From the NCBI GenBank assembly GCA_039812125.1, contig JBDHZV010000031.1, positions 1 through 25,951 of the forward strand: 25,951 bases of DNA, given 5' to 3'. This document shows, piece after piece, positions 15,613-22,210 of the stretch (position 1 is the stretch's first letter; the number at the start of each line of letters is the position of its first letter). A model generated the notes under the pieces. The model was given only the letters and a program-made list of their open reading frames with translations, was not told where the DNA came from and did not search any database. Both the position numbers and the translations under genes were made by a program. This stretch comes from Prado023 sp039812125 (GTDB lineage: Bacteria > Actinomycetota > Actinomycetes > S36-B12 > CAIYMF01).

Positions 15613-17199
15613 GTGAGCAAGCCCATCGTCCTGATCGCCGAGGAACTGAGCCCCGCCACCGTCGAGGCGCTGGGACCGGACTTCGAGATCCGCTACTGCG
15701 ACGGTGCCGACCGGGCGGACCTGCTCTCGGCCATCGTCGACGTCGATGCGATCCTGATCCGCTCGGCCACCAAGGTGGACGCGGAGGCGATCGCCGCCTC
15801 CCGTCGGCTCAAGGTGGTGGCCCGCGCCGGCGTCGGGCTGGACAACGTCGACGTCCCCGCCGCCACCCAGGCCGGCGTGATGGTCGTCAACGCACCCACG
15901 TCCAACATCGGATCCGCCGCGGAGCTGGCCATCGCCCTGCTGCTGGCCTGCGCGCGCAACATCGCCCCTGCCAACGCCGCGCTGAAGGGCGGAGCGTGGA
16001 AGCGGTCGAAGTACACCGGGGTGGAGCTGGCGGACAAGGTCGTCGGCGTCGTCGGCCTCGGTCGCATCGGCCTGCTGGTGGCCCAGCGGCTCAGCGCCTT
16101 CGGCGTCCGGCTGATCGCCTTCGACCCCTACGTGCAGCCGGCTCGGGCTGCCCAGATGGGCATCCGCATGGTGTCCCTGGACGAGCTGCTGGCGTCCAGT
16201 GACTTCATCACCGTCCACCTGCCCAAGACCCCCGAGACGATCGGCCTGATCGGGGATGAGGCGCTGCACAAGGTGAAGCCGGAGGTCCGGATCATCAACG
16301 CCGCCCGTGGCGGGATCGTGGACGAGCGCGCCCTGTACGAGGCGATCGTGGCCGGTCGGGTGGCCGGAGCCGGCATCGACGTCTGGGCCAAGGAGCCCTG
16401 CACCGAGAGCCCGCTGTTCGAGCTCGAGCAGGTCGTGGTGACGCCCCACCTGGGTGCCTCGACCCACGAGGCCCAGGAGAAGGCCGGGATCGCCGTCGCG
16501 AAGTCCGTTCGCCTGGCCCTGGCCGGCGAGCTCGTCCCCGACGCGGTGAACGTCAAGGGCGGTGCCATCGCCGACGATGTCCGCCCGATGCTGCCCCTGA
16601 CGGAGAGCCTGGGCCAGATCGCCTCGGCCCTGGCAGGTGCCCCGATCGCGGCCGTGGAGACCGAGGTGCGCGGCGAGGTCACCGAGAACGACGTGAAGAT
16701 CCTCGAGCTGTCCGCCCTCAAGGGCGTGTTCACCCCGCTGTCGGAGGAGCAGGTCTCCTACGTCAACGCCCCCCTCATCGCGCGAGACCGCGGGGTGGAG
16801 GCTGCGCTGGTGACCGACGCGGACGCTGGCGACCACCGCAACCTGGTTCGGGTCCGGTTGGCGCTGACCGATGGCACGTCGGTGAGCGTGGGCGGCACCC
16901 TGTCCGGTCCCCGCAACGTGGCCAAGCTGGTGGAGGTCGATGACTTCGACCTCGAGGTGCCGCTGTCCCAGCACCTGGTGGTGGTCCGCTACTCCGACCG
17001 GCCCGGGATCGTGGGGACGGTCGGTCGCACCCTCGGGGAGGCCGGCGTGAACATCGGCGGGATGCAGGTGTCGCGGGACGCCCGGGGTGGCAGCGCCGTC
17101 ATGGTGCTCACGGTGGATGCCTCGCCCGACGCCGGCGTGCTGGCCGCCATCGCTCGTGACGTCGAGGCCGAGCTCGTGGAGCGCGTCGACCTGGTCTGA
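15613..17199 (+). CDS. serA: D-3-phosphoglycerate dehydrogenase
   Basis: First enzyme of serine synthesis; oxidises 3-phosphoglycerate to 3-phosphohydroxypyruvate with NAD+. The 528-residue product is the long type found in mycobacteria and relatives: a split substrate-binding domain, the NAD domain (VVGVVGLGRIGLLVAQRL), catalytic Arg in NAARGGIVDE, the Glu/His pair ending in TPHLGASTHEAQEKAG, then an intervening domain (about 315-450) and a C-terminal ACT domain (HLVVVRYSDRPGIVGTVGRT, NIGGMQVSRD). In such enzymes the ACT and intervening domains mediate serine inhibition. GTG 15613 is chosen because the homologous sequence begins at once after it and ACGAAGGG precedes it; the upstream in-frame extension is Pro/Arg-rich and not homologous. 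Placement after ilvBNC is common in actinomycetes. Confidence 0.98.
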   Translation: MSKPIVLIAEELSPATVEALGPDFEIRYCDGADRADLLSAIVDVDAILIRSATKVDAEAIAASRRLKVVARAGVGLDNVDVPAATQAGVMVVNAPTSNIGSAAELAIALLLACARNIAPANAALKGGAWKRSKYTGVELADKVVGVVGLGRIGLLVAQRLSAFGVRLIAFDPYVQPARAAQMGIRMVSLDELLASSDFITVHLPKTPETIGLIGDEALHKVKPEVRIINAARGGIVDERALYEAIVAGRVAGAGIDVWAKEPCTESPLFELEQVVVTPHLGASTHEAQEKAGIAVAKSVRLALAGELVPDAVNVKGGAIADDVRPMLPLTESLGQIASALAGAPIAAVETEVRGEVTENDVKILELSALKGVFTPLSEEQVSYVNAPLIARDRGVEAALVTDADAGDHRNLVRVRLALTDGTSVSVGGTLSGPRNVAKLVEVDDFDLEVPLSQHLVVVRYSDRPGIVGTVGRTLGEAGVNIGGMQVSRDARGGSAVMVLTVDASPDAGVLAAIARDVEAELVERVDLV

Positions 17200-17213
17200 C
17201 CCGCCCGGACCCG

Positions 17214-17251
17214 CACAGGGCCCCAGCCGCTCCGGCGACTGGGGCCCTGTG
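17214..17251 (+). terminator. Terminator after serA
   Basis: CACAGGGCCCCAG (17214-17226) pairs with CTGGGGCCCTGTG (17239-17251), a perfect 13-bp stem with a 12-nt loop, followed by AATTTCC. It starts 14 nt after the serA stop and marks the boundary between amino acid synthesis and the glycan region. Confidence 0.85.
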
Positions 17252-17490
17252 AATTTCCTGTTACGTCCGGAACGTCGGGCGGGACTAACCCAGCGGAGCC
17301 CGCCGATAACGCAGCGTGTCGACCCGTTCACTCATTTGGACTAACCGGTCCGGGAACCCCGCCTGCCGACACCATTTCCACGCATCGGGTGTCCGGTTTG
17401 TCGCACAGACCGTTATGTCACCCGGTTGCCGCGCCGGTGTCGGTGGTGCGGACGTTGCGTGACGGTGAGGTCTCGCTTATCGGACAATTG

Positions 17491-17500
17491 ATGTCGACAT
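17491..17500. promoter_or_regulatory. 10-bp palindrome, possible operator
   Basis: ATGTCGACAT is a perfect palindrome (it contains the SalI-type core GTCGAC) in the AT-richer region upstream of the sugar transferase, next to GACAAT (about 17483-17488), which could be a -10 element. A single short palindrome is weak evidence for an operator. Confidence 0.25.
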
Positions 17501-17678
17501 GAGAGTCTGGCTGGGCATTCCGGTGACCATGCGCTACCCTTCGCGGTCCGCCGAACGCGTGAATCCTGCTCTACCGAACGTAGCCAAGGTCGGGTACTCT
17601 GTGCTCCAGAAGGGTCTCGACGGGATCGAGGGCATGTACCAAACCCGGGGGATTGGTCGAGAAATACCGAGGGGCTGA
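17499..17678 (+). CDS. Possible 59-residue small protein upstream of the sugar transferase
   Basis: An open frame from ATG 17499 to TGA 17676-17678 ends 2 nt before the sugar-transferase ATG, a spacing typical of coupled genes. The predicted product begins MRVWLGIPVTMRYPSRSAER and ends in GMYQTRGIGREIPRG; it has no signal peptide or membrane segment and I recognise no family. Evidence against: no ribosome binding site before ATG 17499 or the inner starts GTG 17523 and ATG 17529, and only about 70% of third codon positions are G or C, well below neighbouring genes. It may be a chance frame in the leader. Confidence 0.2.
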   Translation: MRVWLGIPVTMRYPSRSAERVNPALPNVAKVGYSVLQKGLDGIEGMYQTRGIGREIPRG

Positions 17679-17680
17679 GA

Positions 17681-19153
17681 ATGACGGTTATCGACCTGCG
17701 AGATAGGTCGTGGCGGGCGCGAACTTCGGGTGCGACGACTCACACGCATGAGGCGACGTCGCGGCTGGGCGCAACTCCCGCGCGGGGCCGCATCCTGGAG
17801 GCAGGATGGCGCGCCATCGGCCTGGACGCCGTGGCGTCGGGCCTGGCGGCAGCCGCCTGCGCACTGCTGGTGCCGACCCTGACGGTGCAGATGCTGGTCG
17901 GGCTGCTGCTGGCGTGGCCGGTGGCGCTGTGCTCGGCCCGTGCCTACGCCAGCCGTCCGCGGGATCGCGCCCGTGCCCGCCTGCGCCCGGTGCTCTCCGC
18001 TGTCGTGCGGGTGCTGGCAGTCCTGGCGGTCGTGTCCGCCGTGATCGGCGTGAGCATGACCCCGATGGTCCTGACGACTGTGGCCCTCGGCGTGGCCACC
18101 GCCCTGGCGCGGTTCGCCTTCGACCGGGGATCCGTGGCCCGGACCACCGTGCGCGGCCCCATGGCGGTCGTCGCGCGGGGCTCCGCGAGCGACTTGGCTC
18201 GGCTGATCGCGCAGCTGCCGGCCGACGGGCGCGGGCCGTTCCGGCTGGTGGGGGTGCAGGTGCTCGACGGCGAGCCGGTCGACGACGGGCTGGTCTCCGG
18301 CCTCCTCGTGCTTGGCCCGCAGGACACCCCGGTGGACGTCGCCCTGGAGGCCGGCGCCGACGGCGTGCTCTTCGTCGGGACCCAGCACGAGTCGTCCGAC
18401 GAGATGCGCCGGGCCGTCTGGCAGCTCGAGGACGCCGGGCTCGGTGCCCTGATGATCCCGATCATGGCCCCGCTGGCGACGCCGAGCATCCAGACGATCG
18501 GCGCGACGGGACTTCCGCTGCTGTCCTACGACAGTCGGGACCTCGGCTCCGAGATCGGCTTCAGCAAGGTCGTGGTGGACAAGCTCATCGCGCTGGCCGG
18601 GCTGATCGCCCTGGCCCCGGTGATGCTGGGCATCGCCGTGATGGTCAAGCTCACGTCGCGCGGGCCGATCCTGTTCCGGCAGGCGCGCGTCGGCCGGGGC
18701 GGCACCGAGTTCGAGATGCTGAAGTTCCGCACCATGTACGAGGACGCGGAGGCCCGCCGGGCCGAGCTCGAGGCGCTCAACGAGCACGAGGGCGGCACCC
18801 TGTTCAAGATCCGCGACGATCCGCGCATCACGTCGGTGGGGCACGTGCTGCGCAAGTACTCCCTGGACGAGCTCCCGCAGCTGATCAACGTCCTGCGCGG
18901 TGAGATGTCGCTGGTCGGACCGCGTCCGCCCCTGCCCGACGAGGTGCGCCACTACAGCCAGGACGCGCACCGACGGTTTCGGGTCCGGCCCGGCCTCACG
19001 GGTCTCTGGCAGGTGAGCGGTCGTTCCGACCTCGACCCGGTCGAGTCGGCGCGCCTCGACACGCACTACGTCGAGCACTGGTCGATCGGGATGGACCTCA
19101 CCATCCTCGCCCGCACGCCCAAGGTGGTCGTGACGGGGGAGGGGGCCTACTGA
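17681..19153 (+). CDS. Polyprenyl-phosphate sugar-1-phosphate transferase (glycan initiation)
   Basis: Integral membrane enzyme of the bacterial sugar transferase family (WbaP/WcaJ/CpsE type, PF02397) that moves a sugar 1-phosphate from a nucleotide sugar to polyprenyl phosphate, the first step of exopolysaccharide or cell-wall glycan synthesis. The 490-residue product has an N-terminal membrane region (about 45-90 and 105-145), a central Rossmann-like part (about 160-290), a single hydrophobic segment (about 305-328), and the catalytic C-terminal domain with ILFRQARVGRGG, EMLKFRTM, DPRITSVGHVLRKYSLDELP, LVGPRPPLP and RPGLTGLWQVSGRS. The N-terminal membrane region looks shorter than the usual four-helix CoA-binding type. 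ATG 17681 has GAGGGG upstream. It overlaps the next gene by 1 nt (TGATG). The sugar transferred cannot be told from sequence. Confidence 0.92.
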   Translation: MTVIDLRDRSWRARTSGATTHTHEATSRLGATPARGRILEAGWRAIGLDAVASGLAAAACALLVPTLTVQMLVGLLLAWPVALCSARAYASRPRDRARARLRPVLSAVVRVLAVLAVVSAVIGVSMTPMVLTTVALGVATALARFAFDRGSVARTTVRGPMAVVARGSASDLARLIAQLPADGRGPFRLVGVQVLDGEPVDDGLVSGLLVLGPQDTPVDVALEAGADGVLFVGTQHESSDEMRRAVWQLEDAGLGALMIPIMAPLATPSIQTIGATGLPLLSYDSRDLGSEIGFSKVVVDKLIALAGLIALAPVMLGIAVMVKLTSRGPILFRQARVGRGGTEFEMLKFRTMYEDAEARRAELEALNEHEGGTLFKIRDDPRITSVGHVLRKYSLDELPQLINVLRGEMSLVGPRPPLPDEVRHYSQDAHRRFRVRPGLTGLWQVSGRSDLDPVESARLDTHYVEHWSIGMDLTILARTPKVVVTGEGAY

Positions 19154-20346
19154 TGCAGCACGCCGACGCGGCCCCCACGGGGGCCGCGCAGGCGCGTCCG
19201 TTCCTTGTCCTGCACTCCTCGGACGACATGTACGGCGCGGACCGGATGCTCCTCGAGGTGATCGCCGCGATGCCGGAGGACTCCAGGCGCCGCGTCCTGG
19301 TGTGGCTGCCCTCCGACTACGGCCACCCCGGTATCCCGCTGTGTGGGCGCCTCACCGATCTCGGGATCGCCTGGGAGCACGTGGACCTGCCCATCGTGCG
19401 GCGGCGGTACCTGAATCCGCGCGGCGGCGTGGAGCTGGCGCGCCGGGCCGCGGCGACCCGTCGCCGGATCGCCGCCGTCGACCCTGCGGAGGTCCTGCTG
19501 GCCACGTCGGCGGTGCTGCCGGTGGCTCCGCTGCTGCCGCGTCGCAGCAGGGTCCGGGTCTACCTGCACATGCAGGAGGTCTGGCACGGCAGGGAGGCCC
19601 GCGTCCTGGGCCTGCTGGCCCGCCGGGTGGACCGCGTGGTCGCGATCTCCCAGGCATCCCACGACAGCCTGCCCGCCGACGTGCGGGCCCGCAGCGTGGT
19701 CGTCCCGAACGCCACCCCGGAGCCGGACGCATGGCAGCCCCTGGACGGCCGGCAGGGCCCGCTGCGGTTCATCGTCGCCAGTCGCTGGAACGCCTGGAAG
19801 GGCCACCGCCTGCTCCTGGGCGCCTGGGACGAGGCAGGGTGCCCGGGGCGCCTGGTCGTCCTCGGGGGGCCCCCGTCGATGGGGGAGTCGGTGGACGTGG
19901 CGGCGCTCGCCGCGCAGTCGCGCGACCCGGGCACGATCGAGGTGCTCGGCGAGGTCCCCGACCCCGGCCCCCACATCGACGACGCCGACGTCATGGTGGT
20001 CCCCTCGACCAACCCCGAGCCGTTCGGCCTGGTGACCATCGAGGCGTTCGCGCGGGGCCGGCCGGTCATCGGCGCGGCCCACGGGGGGCTCCTGGAGACC
20101 ATCCAGGAGGGTGCGGGGTGGCTGGTGGCGCCGGGCGACCAGCAGGCGCTGGCCCACCTCATGGCGCAGCTGACCCGCGACGAGGTCCTCGAGGCGGGCC
20201 ACCGCGCCCGGCAGCGCTATGAGAGCGAGTACTCCCGGCGGGCCTTCGGCCGCAACCTGCGCGCGGCGATGGGACTGCCCGACGATCCCGACGTCGACAC
20301 CGCCGGGCCCGCGAACGCCGAGCCCACGACCGAGCCGGCGGGCTGA
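19153..20346 (+). CDS. GT-B glycosyltransferase (GT4-like)
   Basis: A 397-residue glycosyltransferase with a GT-B fold: N-terminal acceptor domain (FLVLHSSDDMYGADRMLLEV, YLHMQEVWHG, DRVVAISQAS), and C-terminal nucleotide-sugar domain (FIVASRWNAWKGHRLLLGAW, VLGGPP, IEVLGEVPD). The C-terminal domain carries the GT4 signature NPEPFGLVTIEAFARGRPVIG, in which two glutamates seven residues apart bind the donor phosphate and sugar, followed by GGLLETI. No membrane segment is seen, so it should act at the cytoplasmic face on the lipid-linked sugar made by the preceding enzyme, with which it is translationally coupled (TGATG). The last 25 residues are a low-complexity Pro/Ala/Thr/Glu tail. Donor and acceptor are unknown. 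Confidence 0.9.
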   Translation: MQHADAAPTGAAQARPFLVLHSSDDMYGADRMLLEVIAAMPEDSRRRVLVWLPSDYGHPGIPLCGRLTDLGIAWEHVDLPIVRRRYLNPRGGVELARRAAATRRRIAAVDPAEVLLATSAVLPVAPLLPRRSRVRVYLHMQEVWHGREARVLGLLARRVDRVVAISQASHDSLPADVRARSVVVPNATPEPDAWQPLDGRQGPLRFIVASRWNAWKGHRLLLGAWDEAGCPGRLVVLGGPPSMGESVDVAALAAQSRDPGTIEVLGEVPDPGPHIDDADVMVVPSTNPEPFGLVTIEAFARGRPVIGAAHGGLLETIQEGAGWLVAPGDQQALAHLMAQLTRDEVLEAGHRARQRYESEYSRRAFGRNLRAAMGLPDDPDVDTAGPANAEPTTEPAG

Positions 20347-20368
20347 ACCGCCCGCGAGCCCAGTGGGG

Positions 20369-20791
20369 TCAGGAGTCCATCTCCCGGATCCGGCGTCGGA
20401 TCTGCGTGCTCGAGGTGGCCTTCGTGTAGGGGAAGTAGATGACGCGCGCCCCCACGCTGGCCATGCCCTCCTCGAGCCGGTCGCCCTTCGGGGTGCCCCG
20501 CCAGTCGTCGCCCTTGAACACCACGTCGAAGTGCAGCTTGTGCCACATCTGCACCTTGTCGGTGGAGTCGTCCACCACGACCTCGTCCACCATCGTGATC
20601 TCTCGCAGGATGGCCATGCGGTCCTCCAGGGGGACCATGGGCTGCTTGCCCTTCACGCGGACGACCGACTCGTCGGTCACGACCCCCACGATCAGCCAGT
20701 CGCACAGGGGTCGGGCGTGCTTGATGATGTTCAGGTGCCCGATGTGGAACATGTCCCAGGCGCCCGGGACGTAGCCCACCACCCGGCTCAC
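20369..20791 (-). CDS. Cytidylyltransferase, TagD-like (glycerol-3-phosphate cytidylyltransferase family)
   Basis: A 140-residue nucleotidyltransferase of the HIGH superfamily. It has GYVPGAWDMFHIGHLNIIKH with intact HIGH (16-19), VTDES, the conserved Arg (LEDRMAILREI) and VDEVVVDD. It then has FKGDDWRGTPKG, close to the GDDW segment of TagD, and YTKATSSTQIRRRI in the place of the TagD RTEGISTT motif. These indicate a CDP-alcohol synthesising enzyme acting on an alcohol phosphate; glycerol 3-phosphate is the closest model but is not proven. GTG 20791 overlaps the stop of the CDP-alcohol phosphotransferase gene as GTGA, so the two are coupled and the CDP-alcohol is presumably handed to that enzyme. 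The convergent glycosyltransferase gene ends 22 nt away, leaving almost no room for a terminator. Confidence 0.85.
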   Translation of the reverse strand: MSRVVGYVPGAWDMFHIGHLNIIKHARPLCDWLIVGVVTDESVVRVKGKQPMVPLEDRMAILREITMVDEVVVDDSTDKVQMWHKLHFDVVFKGDDWRGTPKGDRLEEGMASVGARVIYFPYTKATSSTQIRRRIREMDS

Positions 20792-21567
20792 GACGCGGAC
20801 TCCTCGGCGGTGCGCACCTGCCGGTACCACGTGGGCAGTGCGGCGGCCAGGATCGCGGCGTTGGCCACGGCGAGCAGTCCGTAGGTGATCGCGAACAGCG
20901 GCGCTGCGAACCAGGCGAAGGTGACGGCGAGCAGGCCGTAGTCGCTGGGCACCCGCAGCAGCGAGCGAAGGGCGGGGGCGCCGCTCGGCGCCGGGGGCGG
21001 GGGTGCGGCGGATCGTGCCCGCAGCACCCGGACCAGGAGGTCCGACAGCAGCCAGCCGAAGAAGCTCAGGACCGCGATGGCCAGGAACGCCAGCGGGACC
21101 AGCAGCGTGAGGGTCCCCTCCGGAACGCTGCCGGGGGTCCCGAACCGCACCCACGACACCAGCACCGCCGAGTGCAGCAGGCAGATCTTGCCCATGTCGA
21201 CCACGTGGTCCAGCCATTCGCCGGATGGACGCCCGGCCTTGGTCAGCCGAGCCAGCTGGCCGTCGGCAGAGTCCAGCGCGTACCCCACGATGAGCAGGGC
21301 CGCCACGCCGAGCGCGAGCAAGGGGCTGGGTGCGACCGTGGCGAGCAGGACGATGCCGGTGTAGGTGAACAGCGCGCTGACGCCGGTCACCTGGTTGGGG
21401 GTCATGCCCAGCCGGTAGGCGGCCGCCGCCAGGACCCGCCCGAAGGGCCGGTTCACCCACCGGGAGTAGGCCGGCGCTCCCCGGTTGGACTTCTGGGCGC
21501 GCTGCAGGGTCTGGTAGGCGCCGGTGAAGCTCAGGGGCCGCTCCGTCGCCCGGATGGTGTCCGCCAT
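20788..21567 (-). CDS. CDP-alcohol phosphotransferase (membrane)
   Basis: A 259-residue integral membrane enzyme that transfers a phospho-alcohol from a CDP-alcohol to an acceptor hydroxyl. The signature D-x2-DG-x2-AR-x8-G-x3-D-x3-D is perfect: D99, D102, G103, A106, R107, G116, D120, D124. About five to six hydrophobic segments surround it (for example around 64-78, 83-98, 150-175, 215-245), and a Pro/Ala-rich loop (about 185-205) interrupts the second half. It does not look like PgsA, PssA or the phosphatidylinositol phosphate synthase and lies in a glycan locus, so a headgroup other than the standard phospholipids is likely. ATG 21567 overlaps the previous stop (TGATG), and the 3' end overlaps the cytidylyltransferase. 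Its CDP-alcohol substrate is probably made by that enzyme. Confidence 0.9.
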   Translation of the reverse strand: MADTIRATERPLSFTGAYQTLQRAQKSNRGAPAYSRWVNRPFGRVLAAAAYRLGMTPNQVTGVSALFTYTGIVLLATVAPSPLLALGVAALLIVGYALDSADGQLARLTKAGRPSGEWLDHVVDMGKICLLHSAVLVSWVRFGTPGSVPEGTLTLLVPLAFLAIAVLSFFGWLLSDLLVRVLRARSAAPPPPAPSGAPALRSLLRVPSDYGLLAVTFAWFAAPLFAITYGLLAVANAAILAAALPTWYRQVRTAEESAS

Positions 21568-21965
21568 CAGCGGGCCCAGGTTCCGATCGCCGGCAGCTCG
21601 GCGGCGACCGGGTCGCGCAGGTCGACGACGACCTGCATGCCGTCGAGGAGTGCTTCGGAGGGCTCGTCGGCCGCCGCGATGAGGTGCTCTGCCGGCTGGC
21701 TGACCAGGAACAGCCGCAGCTGCTCGATGTCGTCGACGACCCGGACGTCGTCGACCCCACGGATGTGCGCCACGATCTCGCAGCGGTCATGCCAGGTGGT
21801 CAGCGGCGGGGTTCCGATCACGGATGCGGCGAGCTGGTCGCCCAGGACCAGCACGTCGAACGATCCGGAGTCACGCAGGTGCGTGAACAGGCGCAGGTGC
21901 GCCGGGGTGATGAAGTCGAACACACCCACCAGGGTCCTGCCCGCTTCGCGTCCAACCAGTGTCAC
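21567..21965 (-). CDS. Degenerate nucleotidyltransferase-like protein
   Basis: A 132-residue protein that keeps the outline of a HIGH-superfamily nucleotidyltransferase but has lost the catalytic motif. GVFDFITPAHLRLFTHLRDS matches the first strand and helix, with HxGH replaced by TPAH (20-23); FDVLVLGDQLAAS matches the second strand; WHDRCEIVAHIRGVDDVRVVDD matches the conserved Arg and VDEV region. The C-terminal part, where TagD has GDDW and RTEGIST, is shorter and unlike it. GTG 21965 is preferred over the upstream ATG 22031 because GAGGGG lies 8 nt before it and the fold starts there. It is the first gene of the three-gene operon, and an intact relative is the third. A regulatory or scaffold role is possible; activity on nucleotides is doubtful. 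Confidence 0.7.
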   Translation of the reverse strand: MTLVGREAGRTLVGVFDFITPAHLRLFTHLRDSGSFDVLVLGDQLAASVIGTPPLTTWHDRCEIVAHIRGVDDVRVVDDIEQLRLFLVSQPAEHLIAAADEPSEALLDGMQVVVDLRDPVAAELPAIGTWAR

Positions 21966-22210
21966 GTCATCCCCTCGCGGCGTTTGGGGGCCCTTGGCCC
22001 ATAGTGTCGCATGGTGGCGCCGATCCTCCAATTCTCCTGCATTGCATTCACTCCGCGGAAATGCGCAATGGGCGCGCCCGGGGGCCTTCCCTGCCTCGGC
22101 TGGCCATTTTCGTCACGGATTCGAATCGGTCGGACACGATCGGTGACGGCAATTCCTGCCGCCGTGCGGGCGCCTTCCGCCGCCGGCGCGGCAGTGCGAC
22201 AATTCCGGCC
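21966..22210. other. Divergent promoter region
   Basis: 245 nt separating two divergent transcripts, more A/T-rich than its surroundings between about 22000 and 22210. GACAAT (22198-22203) ends 7 nt before the plus-strand ATG 22211, which has no ribosome binding site, fitting a leaderless start. On the minus strand CACTAT (complement of 22001-22006) is a possible -10 for the operon reading leftwards. No -35 elements, repeats or extra gene could be supported. Confidence 0.4.

Larger units (their letters stand above)
17252..17680 (+). promoter_or_regulatory. Long, less GC-rich upstream region of the sugar-transferase gene
   Basis: About 430 nt with clearly more A and T than the flanking genes. 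Visible elements: the nonamer GGACTAACC twice (17282-17290 and 17338-17346, 56 nt apart), a bulged stem between 17276-17283 and 17299-17305, a 10-bp palindrome ATGTCGACAT (17491-17500), and TACTCT (about 17595-17600), a possible -10 box. GAGGGG six bases before ATG 17681 is the ribosome binding site of the next gene. I recognise no known riboswitch class. The size and composition suggest a regulated promoter or structured leader for the glycan operon. Confidence 0.5.

Noticed and set aside
17252..17480. Known riboswitch (for example a cyclic-di-AMP ydaO-type element) before the glycan genes
   Set aside because: The GGACTAACC repeats and stem do not reproduce the conserved core sequences I know for ydaO or other classes, so only an unexplained leader is reported.
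17534..19078. 514-codon minus-strand open frame
   Set aside because: Antisense to the sugar transferase, with His/Gln/Asp/Arg-rich translation typical of a complementary frame.
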